From contig NZ_JBIYSM020000017.1 in NCBI RefSeq assembly GCF_044759095.2, positions 14,379 to 78,378 of the forward strand: a stretch of DNA of 64,000 bases, given 5' to 3'. Positions 7,329-16,236 of the stretch are shown piece by piece. How positions within the stretch are numbered: position 1 is the stretch's first letter; every line of letters starts with the position of its first letter. The DNA comes from JBIYSM02 sp044759095. GTDB lineage: Bacteria > Bacillota > Bacilli > Brevibacillales > Brevibacillaceae. The position numbers and the translations under genes were made by a program. Under the pieces are notes generated by a model. That model made no database searches. It worked only from the letters and a program-made list of their open reading frames with translations, and was not told the DNA's origin.

Positions 7329-9032
7329 TTACAGTTTGAACTGACTGATGGATTGCTGCAGCTCGAGCGCGAGGCGGCTGAGATTTTCGCTGGAAGTCGC
7401 AATCTCATGCATCGAGGCAAGCTGCTCCTGTGACGAAGCGGCGACAGCCTGCGTACTGCCGGATGAATCTTGTGCCAGCCGATTCATCTCCTCCATCGAA
7501 GAGGTTATTTCTTGAATGCTTGCGGAAAGCTGCTCGGTCGCTGCCGATACTTCCTGGATCTGATCCGCGACGGAATGTGCGGCGAGGACGATACGTTGAA
7601 ACGCTTCCCCGGCTTCCTTGACTACAACCGCGCCTGTCTGTGCTTCCTGTGTTCCTTGATCCATCGCTTCCACAGCCTTTCCGGTCTCCAGTTGAATCTC
7701 CTGAATGAGTCGGGCTATTTCACGGGCAGATTCCTCGGATTGCTCCGCAAGTTTTCTGACCTCGTCCGCCACTACGGCAAAGCCGCGTCCATGTTCGCCG
7801 GCACGGGCTGCTTCAATGGCAGCATTGAGCGCCAGCAGATTTGTTTGGGACGCGATTCCGGTAATGACCTCGACGATCTGAGTGATGGCTTGCGAACGCT
7901 CACCCAGTTCCTTGACGACAGCAGCAGAGTGATTGACTGCCTGCTGGATCGCATCCATCTGGGAGACCGCGCGTTGAATAAAAGCATTCCCCTGTTCCGC
8001 TTCCCCTGCGGCTGAAACGGACGCCTCGGAGACCACCCCGGACGTCTCTGCAATCCGCTGTATCCCGATGGCCATTTCCTCCATGACGCGAACGGTTTCA
8101 TCGGTTCGGTGCACTTGCGTTTCTGATGCACCCGCAATTTGTTGGATGGCGTCGGCAATTTGTTCGGTCACCTGCGCCGTTTCTTCTGCACTGGCGGACA
8201 GTTGTTCGGACGAGGCGGCAACTTGTTCTCCGGCCACTTTTACCTGATTGACCAATTCACGCATGTTCTCGATCAGCGTGTTGAAGGCGGCTCCCAGCTT
8301 GCCCACTTCGTCTTTACCCGTGTATGCGACCGGTTCCAAAGCGAGGTTCCCGCCAGACAGCTCTTGCAGATTGCGAACCAGTTGCTTGAGCGGATTGGCG
8401 ATCAGACGGGACAAGTACAGGCCAAAGAGAGATGCCAAGACAACCGCTGCCACGATCGTGCCAATCAGGATTCCCTTGGCCAGCACCGCATCCGCCATGT
8501 TCTCCTTGTTCAGTTGATCGGCCATGGTATCGTGATAATCAGCGAGCGATTTCAACTTATTGTTGATGCTGTCTAGCGTCTCCTCTGTCGCCATGAAGTA
8601 GGCGAACGCTTCGTCAGCATTTTGCTCGTTGATCAACCTGATCACCTGCGTACGATCGTTGCGATACTCGTCCAATTCCGGTTTCAATTGCTCCAGAATT
8701 TGTTTGGCAGTTGCATCCAGTTCCAGTTTTTCATAATTCGCCAGAAGTTCATCTACCTCGGCAATCCGCTGTTCAAGAACCTGCTTGTACTCCTGACGCT
8801 TATTGGCATCCGTCTGCAGGATCATCTTAAAGACGATCGCTTCGTTCGCCCGTGTTTGGACGCGCACTTCCTTGACCCATTTGATTGCCAACAGCTGGTT
8901 TTGATACATGGACTCCAGGTTTTCTTCGGCCTTCATCAGAAAATAGAAGCCGGTGCCGCCGACGGCTGCCAGGAAGAGCGCCATTACCAGGACGAGGTTG
9001 AGAAGCTTTGCTCGGGTACTTAGATTTCGCAT
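7329..9032 (-). CDS. Methyl-accepting chemotaxis protein
   Basis: Transmembrane chemoreceptor of 567 residues. Layout: TM1 (about 11-32), a periplasmic four-helix-bundle sensor (about 33-185, rich in E/Q/L heptads), TM2 (about 188-208), HAMP (about 209-262), then a long cytoplasmic coiled coil with the highly conserved hairpin tip ([20 protein letters not shown], then [13 protein letters not shown]). Ala/Glu/Gln-rich stretches around the methylation helices fit CheR/CheB targets. The start ATG at 9032 follows a GGGGGAT ribosome site. The ligand is unknown. A lone cheW lies downstream on the same strand. Confidence 0.95.
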   Translation of the reverse strand: MRNLSTRAKLLNLVLVMALFLAAVGGTGFYFLMKAEENLESMYQNQLLAIKWVKEVRVQTRANEAIVFKMILQTDANKRQEYKQVLEQRIAEVDELLANYEKLELDATAKQILEQLKPELDEYRNDRTQVIRLINEQNADEAFAYFMATEETLDSINNKLKSLADYHDTMADQLNKENMADAVLAKGILIGTIVAAVVLASLFGLYLSRLIANPLKQLVRNLQELSGGNLALEPVAYTGKDEVGKLGAAFNTLIENMRELVNQVKVAGEQVAASSEQLSASAEETAQVTEQIADAIQQIAGASETQVHRTDETVRVMEEMAIGIQRIAETSGVVSEASVSAAGEAEQGNAFIQRAVSQMDAIQQAVNHSAAVVKELGERSQAITQIVEVITGIASQTNLLALNAAIEAARAGEHGRGFAVVADEVRKLAEQSEESAREIARLIQEIQLETGKAVEAMDQGTQEAQTGAVVVKEAGEAFQRIVLAAHSVADQIQEVSAATEQLSASIQEITSSMEEMNRLAQDSSGSTQAVAASSQEQLASMHEIATSSENLSRLALELQQSISQFKL

Positions 9033-9134
9033 GTTTACTTGGATCCCCCTACAACTGTGTGAATAGTACCAATGATAGAAAAAAGTCGAATAATGTCTAA
9101 TTCTACCAAAACGGGGGAGGCAAGTCGAGAAACT

Positions 9135-9659
9135 TTAGATAATGTCCTGCACATCGAAGACCGTTACCAGCTCGATCCGGGAGATTTGCTCGTTCGGCCG
9201 GTAGCAAACATAATAGATGAGTTCCTCACTGATTTCATAGAGGATTCCGCTTAAGCCTCTCTCCAAGATAAAGGTGCGGATCTCATCCCCTGTCCACTCC
9301 AGCCAATCCTGATGCCCCATCTCCTCGGAAATCCGCCTCAATTCCTTGCCGGTGTGGCGCCACCTCAGCGCCTCATCGCGGAGCTCATTCTCTCCGTAAC
9401 GTTTGTCCAGGCGATACAGCCCGTCCAGTTTTATTTCTTGAGCGAGGATGGCTGCCCGATCCCACGTTTTTTCAGCGTGACAGATTGCATAGTGGGCCGC
9501 AACCTGCAGATTGCTCACCAGATAGACCCCAGGCCCGAAGACGGCTTTCGCACTTACACCATCGGCAAAATGACGGCGTTCGTGACGATGGTAGCGCTGG
9601 GTTTCCACCACGCGAAGCGCCTCCTGGTACTCCACTCCGCGATATACGATTTGCTTCAT
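9135..9659 (-). CDS. ADP-ribosyltransferase-fold-like protein (174 aa), function unknown
   Basis: No exact family is recognised. The order of motifs resembles small ADP-ribosyltransferase-fold proteins: an early YRGVEY (about 5-10), then FGPGVYLVSNLQVAAHYA (about 41-58), which matches the Gly-x-Tyr-Leu...Ala-x-x-Tyr strand-helix that cradles NAD in PARP/ART enzymes, and a late ELIYYVCYRPNEQISRIEL (about 145-163) with Glu and Tyr residues. A full catalytic triad cannot be assigned by eye. The ATG at 9659 follows AAGGGGATAG. A perfect 18-bp palindrome lies just upstream of the ribosome site. It is a stand-alone gene, with no obvious antitoxin or hydrolase neighbour. Confidence 0.55.
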   Translation of the reverse strand: MKQIVYRGVEYQEALRVVETQRYHRHERRHFADGVSAKAVFGPGVYLVSNLQVAAHYAICHAEKTWDRAAILAQEIKLDGLYRLDKRYGENELRDEALRWRHTGKELRRISEEMGHQDWLEWTGDEIRTFILERGLSGILYEISEELIYYVCYRPNEQISRIELVTVFDVQDII

Positions 9660-9674
9660 AGTGCTATCCCCTTA

Positions 9675-9692
9675 CCTATTTGCGCAAATAGG
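9675..9692. promoter_or_regulatory. Perfect 18-bp palindrome upstream of the ART-like gene
   Basis: CCTATTTGCGCAAATAGG is fully self-complementary and ends 16 bp before the ATG at 9659, beside its ribosome site. It lacks a T-tract, so it does not look like the terminator of the upstream ureidopropionase gene. An operator or translation-blocking hairpin is possible. Confidence 0.5.
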
Positions 9693-9744
9693 GAAAAGGA
9701 GGGGGGTATGATGCTCCCGCTCCTCTTCCTGATTCCCCGCTTTG

Positions 9745-10635
9745 CTACGGCAGCAGCTTTACCATGTCCTCGTAGGTTTCCGGACGGCGGTCGCGGTAGA
9801 ACTGCCAGACGTCACGCACTTCGTGGATAAGGTTTTTGTCCATCTCGGCCAGGATGATTTCATCCTGATCGCGACTTCCGGCTGCTACGATTTGGCCTCG
9901 TGGATTCACCAGGTAGGACTGGCCGTAAAATTCGCCCATGTTCCAGGGCGCTTCTACGCCGATCCGGTTGATTGCCGCCACATAGTAGCCGTTGGCAACG
10001 GCGTGGGCAGGCTGCTCCAGCTTCCAAAGATATTCGGACAGGCCGGCAACCGTCGCTGACGGGTTGAAGACGATTTCCGCACCGTTGAGGCCAAGCAGGC
10101 GGGCCCCTTCGGGAAAGTGACGGTCGTAACAAATGTATACGCCCACTTTGGCAAACGCGGTTTCAAAGACGGGATAACCGAGGTTGCCCGGCTTGAAGTA
10201 GTACTTTTCCCAGAAACCGCACCCGCTTGGTCCCGCCGCGACGTGAGGGATGTGCTGCTTGCGGTATTTGCCCAGGAAGGTCCCGTCTGCATCGATCACC
10301 GCCGCCGTATTGTAATACGTGCCGATTCCCACCCGCTCGTACACCGGCAGGACAATGACGGTGCCGAGTTCGCGGGCCAGTGATTGAAACCGTTGTGTCG
10401 TCGGTCCGTCGGGGACTTCCTCTGCTGACTCGTACCATTTGGTGTTTTGTTCGGTGCAGAAGTACGGACCGTAGAAAATTTCCTGCAGGCAGATGATCTG
10501 CGCTCCTTTTGCGGCGGCCTCCCGTACCATGCCGACATGCTTTTCAATCGCCTTTTCCTTGTGAACATGAACCGGCTCGTCGCCGTGAACCTCGTTTTTC
10601 GCCTGAATCAACCCGATCATTACCTTGCTAACCAT
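9745..10635 (-). CDS. Beta-ureidopropionase (N-carbamoyl-beta-alanine amidohydrolase)
   Basis: Nitrilase-superfamily amidohydrolase, third step of reductive pyrimidine breakdown: N-carbamoyl-beta-alanine (or its 2-methyl form) to beta-alanine (or beta-aminoisobutyrate), CO2 and ammonia. The Glu-Lys-Cys catalytic set is visible as Glu52 in CLQEIFYGPYF, Lys126 in KYRKQHIP and Cys169 in VYICYDRHFPEG. The 296-residue length is normal. It is the last gene of a minus-strand run preT-preA-hydA-this gene, 66 bp after hydA, with an odd hairpin between them. A related N-carbamoyl amino acid amidase is the alternative; the neighbours argue for ureidopropionase. Confidence 0.9.
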   Translation of the reverse strand: MVSKVMIGLIQAKNEVHGDEPVHVHKEKAIEKHVGMVREAAAKGAQIICLQEIFYGPYFCTEQNTKWYESAEEVPDGPTTQRFQSLARELGTVIVLPVYERVGIGTYYNTAAVIDADGTFLGKYRKQHIPHVAAGPSGCGFWEKYYFKPGNLGYPVFETAFAKVGVYICYDRHFPEGARLLGLNGAEIVFNPSATVAGLSEYLWKLEQPAHAVANGYYVAAINRIGVEAPWNMGEFYGQSYLVNPRGQIVAAGSRDQDEIILAEMDKNLIHEVRDVWQFYRDRRPETYEDMVKLLP

Positions 10636-10663
10636 ATGCCCCCTCCTTTTGGTTTCATGTGGC

Positions 10664-10698
10664 CCCGCTCGGATCAGTGTCAGCTATGAACGAGCGGG
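10664..10698. other. Hairpin between dihydropyrimidinase and ureidopropionase genes
   Basis: CCCGCTCG (10664-10671) and CGAGCGGG (10691-10698) form a perfect 8-bp GC-rich stem with a 19-nt loop. A T5 run follows it only when read on the plus strand, where no gene enters. On the coding (minus) strand it has no T-tract, so it may be an mRNA processing or stability element within the operon. Confidence 0.55.
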
Positions 10699-10701
10699 TT
10701 T

Positions 10702-12087
10702 TTACGGCCTTGTGAACGAATTCCGTTTGACAAACTGACCGGTCCCCGGCTGCCCGACGAACTGTCTGTCACGAACGACGTACGAACCCCTGGAAAGAAC
10801 CGAGACGACCTCGCCGTACACTTCCTTGCCCTCAAACGGATTGTAGTCGACGTTCATGTGGTGGGTCTTGGCGGAAATGGTCCGCTTTGCGTCCGGGTCA
10901 AAGATGACGATATCCGCATCGGAGCCTACCGCGATCGTTCCTTTCCGGGGGAACATGCCGAACAGTTTGGCCACCTTGGTTGAGCAGACGTCGACGAACT
11001 GGTTGAGGCTGATGCGCCCCTGACGAACCCCCTCCGAGTATACGATCGCCATCCGGTCTTCAATCAGCGGTCCGCCGTTGGGAATCCGGGTAAAGTCGCC
11101 GCGGCCCAGTTCCTTTTGTCCGTTAAAGTTGAACGAGCATTGATCGGAACCGACCGTCTGGAGTATGCCGCCCTTCAACGCATTCCACAACACGTCCTGG
11201 TTCCACTGCTCGCGAAGCGGCGGTGACCAGACGTACTTCGCCCCCTCAAAATCCGGCTTCTCCAAGCAGCTGATATCGAGCGCGAGGTACTGCGGGCAGG
11301 TTTCGCCGTAAATGTTCCACCCTTTTTCCCTCGCTTCGGCAATTCGCTGTACGGCCGCTGCGCAAGAGACGTGCACCACGTAGAGCTGCGCGTCCGCCAG
11401 GGCAGTCAGGGCGATCGCCCGTCCGGTTGCTTCCCCTTCCGCTTCCGGTGGTCTTGTCAGGGCATGATAGATGGGGTCCGTATTTCCTTCGGCCAACGCC
11501 TTTTTCGTCAGGTAGTCAATGACGTCGCCGTTTTCCGCGTGAACCTGCACCAAGGCGCCCAGCTCCCTGGCGCGAATCAATGTCTTGAACAGTGTCTCAT
11601 CGTCAGCCTGGAACACGTTTTTATACGCCATAAACACCTTCAGCGACGTGATGCCTTCCGCCGTCACGACGGATTCCAGCTCATCCAGCACCTGATCGTT
11701 GGCTTCGGCAATCATCAGGTGGAAGCCGTAGTCGATGACCGCCTTCCCGCGAGCCTTTTCGTGCCAGGCAGCGATTGCCGAGCGCAGCGATTCCCCTTTT
11801 TTCGTCAGGCAGAAGTCGATGATGCTGGTAGTCCCGCCGAAAGCGGCCGCACGGGTTCCGGTGAAAAAGTCATCCGCCGTAACGGTACCGCCGAAGGGCA
11901 TGTCAAGATGCGTGTGCGGATCAATCCCTCCAGGCAACACGTAGCAGCCGGAGGCATCGATCACCTCAGCCCCTTGCACGTCCAAATCCTGACCGATGGC
12001 GATTACCTGCCCATCCTGAACCAACACGTCGGCCTGGTAGGTGTCGGCAGCCGTTACCACGGTACCGCCGCGAATCCATTTTTTCAT
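10702..12087 (-). CDS. hydA: Dihydropyrimidinase (hydantoinase)
   Basis: Zinc amidohydrolase that opens dihydrouracil or dihydrothymine to the N-carbamoyl-beta-amino acid, second step of the reductive pathway; many homologues also act on hydantoins. Binuclear metal ligands are visible: His58 and His60 (DPHTHLD), the carboxylated Lys150 (ITSLKVFMAYKN), His183 (VQVHAENGD), His239 (YVVHVSC) and Asp315 (VGSDQCSFN). The product is 461 residues when started at the ATG at 12087, preceded by GGGGGAGATGAC; an earlier in-frame start adds 29 residues unlike the family and is rejected. It lies 79 bp after preA and before ureidopropionase. Confidence 0.94.
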   Translation of the reverse strand: MKKWIRGGTVVTAADTYQADVLVQDGQVIAIGQDLDVQGAEVIDASGCYVLPGGIDPHTHLDMPFGGTVTADDFFTGTRAAAFGGTTSIIDFCLTKKGESLRSAIAAWHEKARGKAVIDYGFHLMIAEANDQVLDELESVVTAEGITSLKVFMAYKNVFQADDETLFKTLIRARELGALVQVHAENGDVIDYLTKKALAEGNTDPIYHALTRPPEAEGEATGRAIALTALADAQLYVVHVSCAAAVQRIAEAREKGWNIYGETCPQYLALDISCLEKPDFEGAKYVWSPPLREQWNQDVLWNALKGGILQTVGSDQCSFNFNGQKELGRGDFTRIPNGGPLIEDRMAIVYSEGVRQGRISLNQFVDVCSTKVAKLFGMFPRKGTIAVGSDADIVIFDPDAKRTISAKTHHMNVDYNPFEGKEVYGEVVSVLSRGSYVVRDRQFVGQPGTGQFVKRNSFTRP

Positions 12088-12166
12088 GTCATCTCCCCCA
12101 CTTTGCTTTGTGCACGAAAGCACGCTTGACTTGTCCGTACAAGCTATGCGCCGTCCTGGCAAAACA

Positions 12167-13447
12167 TTACTCACACCCGGTGCCGCAGCTTCCTCCTGCC
12201 GCGAGAGCCGTCTGCCGTTGGTTCCAGGAAAGCGGCGGATGTCCGGTCGGCACCTCTACCATCTCAATCGTGCCTTCGACCGGGCAAACAATGGAGCAGA
12301 GGTTGCAGCCGACGCAGTCATCCTCCCGTACAACCAGCCGCTCTTTTCCATCGTCCACCACGATGTCGATACACTGGTGAGACGCATCTTCACAGGCGAT
12401 GTGGCACTTGTTGCAGTGGATACAGGTTTCCTCATGAATACGGGCGACAATTTTGTAATTCAGGTTGAGGTTGCCCCAGTCGGAAAAGGTCGGAACTGAC
12501 TTGCCGACGATGTCCATGACCGAAGCGATGCCTCGCTGGTCCAGGTAGTTGTTCAGCCCATCCGTCATGTCTTCCACGATCCGGAAGCCGTGATGCATGA
12601 CGGCGGTGCATACCTGGATCCCTGTCGCTCCCATCAAGAGGAACTCTACGACGTCCCGCCAGGTGGAAATGCCGCCAATCCCGGAGATCGGAATGCCGAC
12701 CTGAGGGTCGCGAGCGCACTCTGCCACCATGTTGAGAGCAATCGGTTTCACTGCCGGGCCGCAGTAGCCGCCGTGTGCTCCTTTGCCGTCCACATGGGGG
12801 ATGGGAAGCCAGGTATCCAGATCGACACCGATCAAACTGTTGATGGTATTGATCATGCTGATTGCATCGGCTCCTCCCTGCGATGCCGCCCGAGCCGTAA
12901 AGCGAATGTCGGTGATATTGGGGGTCAGCTTGACGATCACAGGCGTTTGGGCCACTTCTTTCACCCATTCCACCTGCTGCCTGATCAGATCGGGATGCTG
13001 TCCTACAGCCGAACCCATCCCGCGTTCCGCCATGCCGTGCGGACAGCCGAAGTTCAGCTCCAGACCGTCAACGCCGACCGCTTCCACCTGTTTGACGATC
13101 TCGTGCCACGATTCCCGCTTGTGCTCAACCATCAGCGAGGCGATCAACGCGTGTTTGGGGAACTTTTTCTTGGTCTCTTCCATCTCTTTCAGGTTTACAT
13201 CTAGTGGGCGGTCGGTAATCAGTTCAATGTTGTTGAACCCAAGTACGCGCTGCCCACCGTAATGCAGGCCGGCAAAGCGGGAGGTGACGTTGATGATCGG
13301 TTCGCCCAACGTCTTCCACACCGCTCCTCCCCATCCCGCATCAAACGCCCGCTGCACCTGGTATCCCGTGTTGGTAGGCGGAGCCGATGCCAGCCAGAAC
13401 GGGTTGGGCGACTCGATGCCAGCCAAATTGATTCGCAAATCTGCCAT
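12167..13447 (-). CDS. preA: NAD-dependent dihydropyrimidine dehydrogenase subunit PreA
   Basis: FMN- and iron-sulfur-containing subunit that, with PreT, interconverts uracil or thymine and the 5,6-dihydropyrimidine using NADH. A dihydroorotate-dehydrogenase-like TIM barrel fills about residues 1-320, with the active-site loop LNFGCPHGMAERGMG holding the catalytic Cys. The C-terminus carries two [4Fe-4S] ferredoxin motifs: CIHCNKCHIACEDAS and CVGCNLCSIVCPVEG. The ATG at 13447 is 9 nt from GGGAGG; a TTG two codons upstream is too close to that site. It sits 27 bp after preT, so the two subunits are co-transcribed. Confidence 0.95.
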   Translation of the reverse strand: MADLRINLAGIESPNPFWLASAPPTNTGYQVQRAFDAGWGGAVWKTLGEPIINVTSRFAGLHYGGQRVLGFNNIELITDRPLDVNLKEMEETKKKFPKHALIASLMVEHKRESWHEIVKQVEAVGVDGLELNFGCPHGMAERGMGSAVGQHPDLIRQQVEWVKEVAQTPVIVKLTPNITDIRFTARAASQGGADAISMINTINSLIGVDLDTWLPIPHVDGKGAHGGYCGPAVKPIALNMVAECARDPQVGIPISGIGGISTWRDVVEFLLMGATGIQVCTAVMHHGFRIVEDMTDGLNNYLDQRGIASVMDIVGKSVPTFSDWGNLNLNYKIVARIHEETCIHCNKCHIACEDASHQCIDIVVDDGKERLVVREDDCVGCNLCSIVCPVEGTIEMVEVPTGHPPLSWNQRQTALAAGGSCGTGCE

Positions 13448-13474
13448 TGTCAAGTACCTCCCTTTCTCATCGTT

Positions 13475-14845
13475 TCATGAAACGGTTTGTTCCTGACCGG
13501 TAAGCGCAGCGTGAATGGCCTGAGCCGCCCGTTTCCCGTGGTTGGCGGCGTCCACAACCATCGCATCCGTATTGCCTCCACCGAAGATAACGTCACCGGC
13601 CGCAAACACCTTGGGATGGGAGGTTCGGTAGCTGTCCGTTTCCACGCGGACGATGCCGTTTCCATGATCCAAACCGAATGCTTCCATGAGCCGAATGTGG
13701 CGCTCCTGCCCGATCGCCTTGATCACGTAGTCGACCTCGATGGTAAACGCGCTGTCTGGTACGGGATGCGGCTTTTTCCGTCCTTTCTCATCCGCTTCTC
13801 CCAACTGCATGCGCACCAGCTCAAGTCCCGTCACACGCCCGTTTTCGCCGAGGATCTTCGTCGGGGCAACGAGCCAACGGAACTCGACGCCGTCCTGTTT
13901 GGCAAACTCGTACTCAAACTGGTAGGCCGTCATTTCCTTTTCCGTGCGGCGGTAAAGGATTTGCACGAGATCCGCTCCCAGCCGTTTGGAACAGGTGGCC
14001 GCGTCGATCGCTGTATTGCCGGCTCCGATGACGGCCACTTTCTTTCCGATCATGATGTCGGTCAGCGGTTTGGTCTTCGTCTCTTCGACCAGGGAGATCG
14101 CGTCCAGCACGCCGTCCAGCTCTTCTCCCTCGATATTCAGCTTCGGCACCGCACCCATACCGACCGCAAGCAGTACAGAATCGTACTGTTCCAACAGTTC
14201 CTCCGGCATCACGTCTACGCCCACCCGGGTATTGGTCCGAAACTCCACGCCCAACGCTTGTACCTGATCCACTTCCCACAGAGCGATCTCCTGCGGCAGA
14301 CGGAACGAGACAATGCCGTACGTGTTGAGTCCGCCAGCTTTCTCCTTCGCTTCAAAAATGGTTACCGCATAGCCGTAACGCGCCAGCTCCCGTGCCGCGG
14401 AAAGTCCTGCCGGCCCTCCGCCGACTACCGCCACGCGTTTGCCGTTTTTCTCCCCCGGCTGGAACAATGCCGCCTGGTTTTTGATGGCCCAATCCGTCGC
14501 GTGCCGCTGCAAGAGCCCGATCATGATCGGACGGGATGCGCCATTCAGGACACACGCCCCTTCACACAGCTCCGAGGTCGGACACACACGGGCGCAGCTT
14601 GCTCCAACCGGGTTTGCTTCCATAATCGTTTTGGCCGAACCGAACAAATTTCCGGTCGCGATTTTCTTGATGAAGGAAGGAATGTCTATCGAGGTGGGAC
14701 ACGCCTTGATACAGGGTGCGTCATAGCAGTACAGACAGCGGTTTGCTTCATCGATCGCCTCCTTGGGCCTGAGCGCGGGGACGACTTCCGCGAAGTTTTT
14801 GCTCAAATCGGGCATCGTTTCAACCCGATGGCGATGGTCGCTCAT
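13475..14845 (-). CDS. preT: NAD-dependent dihydropyrimidine dehydrogenase subunit PreT
   Basis: Flavoprotein subunit that passes electrons between NADH and PreA. Layout: N-terminal helical iron-sulfur domain (CLYCYDAPCIKACP, about 36-49, and CARVCPTSELCEGAC, about 84-98), FAD-binding motif VAVVGGGPAGLSAARELA (about 138-155) and NAD-binding motif VAVIGAGNTAIDAA (about 269-282), ending with the FAD-contacting FAAGDVIFGGG. This is the layout of the glutamate synthase small chain and the N-terminal half of eukaryotic dihydropyrimidine dehydrogenase. The ATG at 14845 is set by GAGGAGGTATCGGAA. It is the first gene of the minus-strand run, so its promoter should lie in 14846-15042. Confidence 0.95.
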   Translation of the reverse strand: MSDHRHRVETMPDLSKNFAEVVPALRPKEAIDEANRCLYCYDAPCIKACPTSIDIPSFIKKIATGNLFGSAKTIMEANPVGASCARVCPTSELCEGACVLNGASRPIMIGLLQRHATDWAIKNQAALFQPGEKNGKRVAVVGGGPAGLSAARELARYGYAVTIFEAKEKAGGLNTYGIVSFRLPQEIALWEVDQVQALGVEFRTNTRVGVDVMPEELLEQYDSVLLAVGMGAVPKLNIEGEELDGVLDAISLVEETKTKPLTDIMIGKKVAVIGAGNTAIDAATCSKRLGADLVQILYRRTEKEMTAYQFEYEFAKQDGVEFRWLVAPTKILGENGRVTGLELVRMQLGEADEKGRKKPHPVPDSAFTIEVDYVIKAIGQERHIRLMEAFGLDHGNGIVRVETDSYRTSHPKVFAAGDVIFGGGNTDAMVVDAANHGKRAAQAIHAALTGQEQTVS

Positions 14846-15042
14846 TTCCGATACCTCCTCACCGGTCATAGCAAACGTTTGACAGCTCGCTTGATACTAA
14901 TGAATGTTCGGAAAACCGCTTTTATGATATTGATTTCTCTGCACGAATAGTTGCAGGGCGAAATCATTTTTGCGCAGGATTCATGAATGATTTCATCGGT
15001 GAATATCTTGGTACCAGAAGAGCGGATGTGAGGGAATTTGGC

Positions 15043-15555
15043 ATGAGAGAGTATGAGCGAGTGATGGAGGAGCTGCGCCTGCAAATAGAACAGGCAGCGA
15101 AGCAGCTTCGCGAACTGGAAGCAAAACGCGACGCATACGAACAGCAGCGAAAGCTTCGTGAGCACTACCTCTCGTCAAGGGAAATCCTGCAGCTGCTGTC
15201 CAGCCGGCACGGCCGCACGGGTAGTTGGGCGACGATCAAACGGTGGGCGGACGAAGGGCATCTGGGAGACGTATTGGAGGAACGCGTTCACTTTCCACTG
15301 CTTGCGGCAACCCGGGGGAAAAAGCGATTCCTGTATTCAAAGCGGGTGGTATACGGGTTTCTCCATCAAAAAGGTCTGCTGCGCCCCGCCTACGACATTC
15401 TGGACCGGGTGAGGATCAAGCGAGAGGGATCGCTCGTTTTGGCTGTTGTCACATCCGCCGAACTGATGGAGGACCGCTTCGTATATTCTCTGCAGATTGA
15501 GGGCACGGCGCAAACCTTGACCGACATTGCGGAAGGGGAACTTGCAAAAGAATAG
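15043..15555 (+). CDS. Coiled-coil/HTH hypothetical protein
   Basis: No family recognised. From the ATG at 15043 (preceded by GTGAGGG; an alternative in-frame ATG lies at 14983) the product has 170 residues. Residues 1-40 form a charged coiled coil (LRLQIEQAAKQLRELEAKRD). Then comes a winged-helix/MerR-excisionase-like stretch: SSREILQLLSS, GSWATIKRWADEGHL and RFLYSKRVVYGFLHQKGLL, as in proteins that read DNA by a helix-turn-helix followed by a wing. It is divergent from preT and lies 19 bp before the next gene, so the two probably form an operon. It may be a regulator, but no target is evident. Confidence 0.6.
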   Translation: MREYERVMEELRLQIEQAAKQLRELEAKRDAYEQQRKLREHYLSSREILQLLSSRHGRTGSWATIKRWADEGHLGDVLEERVHFPLLAATRGKKRFLYSKRVVYGFLHQKGLLRPAYDILDRVRIKREGSLVLAVVTSAELMEDRFVYSLQIEGTAQTLTDIAEGELAKE

Positions 15556-15574
15556 CCACAGATAGGGAGGACGT

Positions 15575-15991
15575 ATGGAAGCTGCTTCGATCACCTTTGC
15601 CAATTCAACGGAAAATCAGGAGCTGTGCCGGCACATTCGCGATTTTCACAAAAAAAAGGGGCAGCCCCTCACCATCCGGTTCAGCGAGGGGCTTACCCAC
15701 ATTGTTTTGGAAGCGGCATGCTTGTATCTGCCTAATCAACAAGCCCTTGGCAAGGACGCCATCGTCAAAGGAAGTGTGAAAAAGTGCTTTTCCCACTACG
15801 AGATTCACCCCCGGAGCAAAGGCAAAACCATCAATTTGCACCTCGACTCCGAACTGGTAGCGGAACTGGAGCAGATTCGCGCACATGTGGCGAGTAAAAC
15901 CCAACATGAAGTCATTCTGGAGATGTTTATCCGCGGGATGAGGGCGTACAGGGAAGAACAGGAGGAGCAAACGAACGACGCAGAGTGTTAG
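15575..15991 (+). CDS. Hypothetical protein with ribbon-helix-helix-like C-terminus
   Basis: Unrecognised 138-residue protein. The second half, KTINLHLDSELVAELEQIRA followed by a helix ending LEMFIRGMRAYREEQ, has the beta-helix-helix spacing of ribbon-helix-helix DNA-binding domains. The first half shows no known motif. AGGGAGG lies 5-6 nt before the ATG at 15575. It follows the HTH-like gene by 19 bp and overlaps by 4 bp, tail to tail, the minus-strand gene ending at 15988. The pair looks like a small two-component DNA-binding cassette. Confidence 0.6.
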   Translation: MEAASITFANSTENQELCRHIRDFHKKKGQPLTIRFSEGLTHIVLEAACLYLPNQQALGKDAIVKGSVKKCFSHYEIHPRSKGKTINLHLDSELVAELEQIRAHVASKTQHEVILEMFIRGMRAYREEQEEQTNDAEC

Positions 15992-16185
15992 TCCCGCTGT
16001 TTCGGGGGCTCTTCTTCCCTTCGCCTTCTGCGCTCTTCCTTCCGCAGTTCCCGCTTTTCTGACGGATCCCACCAAAATGTAAAGAGATCAGCAAAAAATT
16101 CGAGCAGAAACCGGAGGCCCCGGACGATTCCCCTAACCAGTTTGCGGAAGAAACCATCCCCAAAGTCAAAATCGAAAAAATCCAT
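15988..16185 (-). CDS. Hypothetical amphipathic protein (65 aa)
   Basis: Starts MDFFDFDFGDGFFRKLVRG, with an aromatic-rich amphipathic region, then a hydrophobic stretch FLLEFFADLFTFWW, and ends in a very basic/acidic tail (KEERRRRREEEPPKQRD). The ATG at 16185 has an excellent GGGAGGAGAG site. Likely peripheral to the membrane. No family recognised. Confidence 0.6.
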   Translation of the reverse strand: MDFFDFDFGDGFFRKLVRGIVRGLRFLLEFFADLFTFWWDPSEKRELRKEERRRRREEEPPKQRD

Positions 16186-16236
16186 ATCTTCTCTCCTCCC
16201 GTACCAGAATCTTTCATTTCATGCGGTAAGCGTATA

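Noticed and set aside
10664..10703. Terminator of dihydropyrimidinase gene
   Set aside because: The stem is good but the T-tract lies on the opposite strand, so it would not terminate the minus-strand operon.
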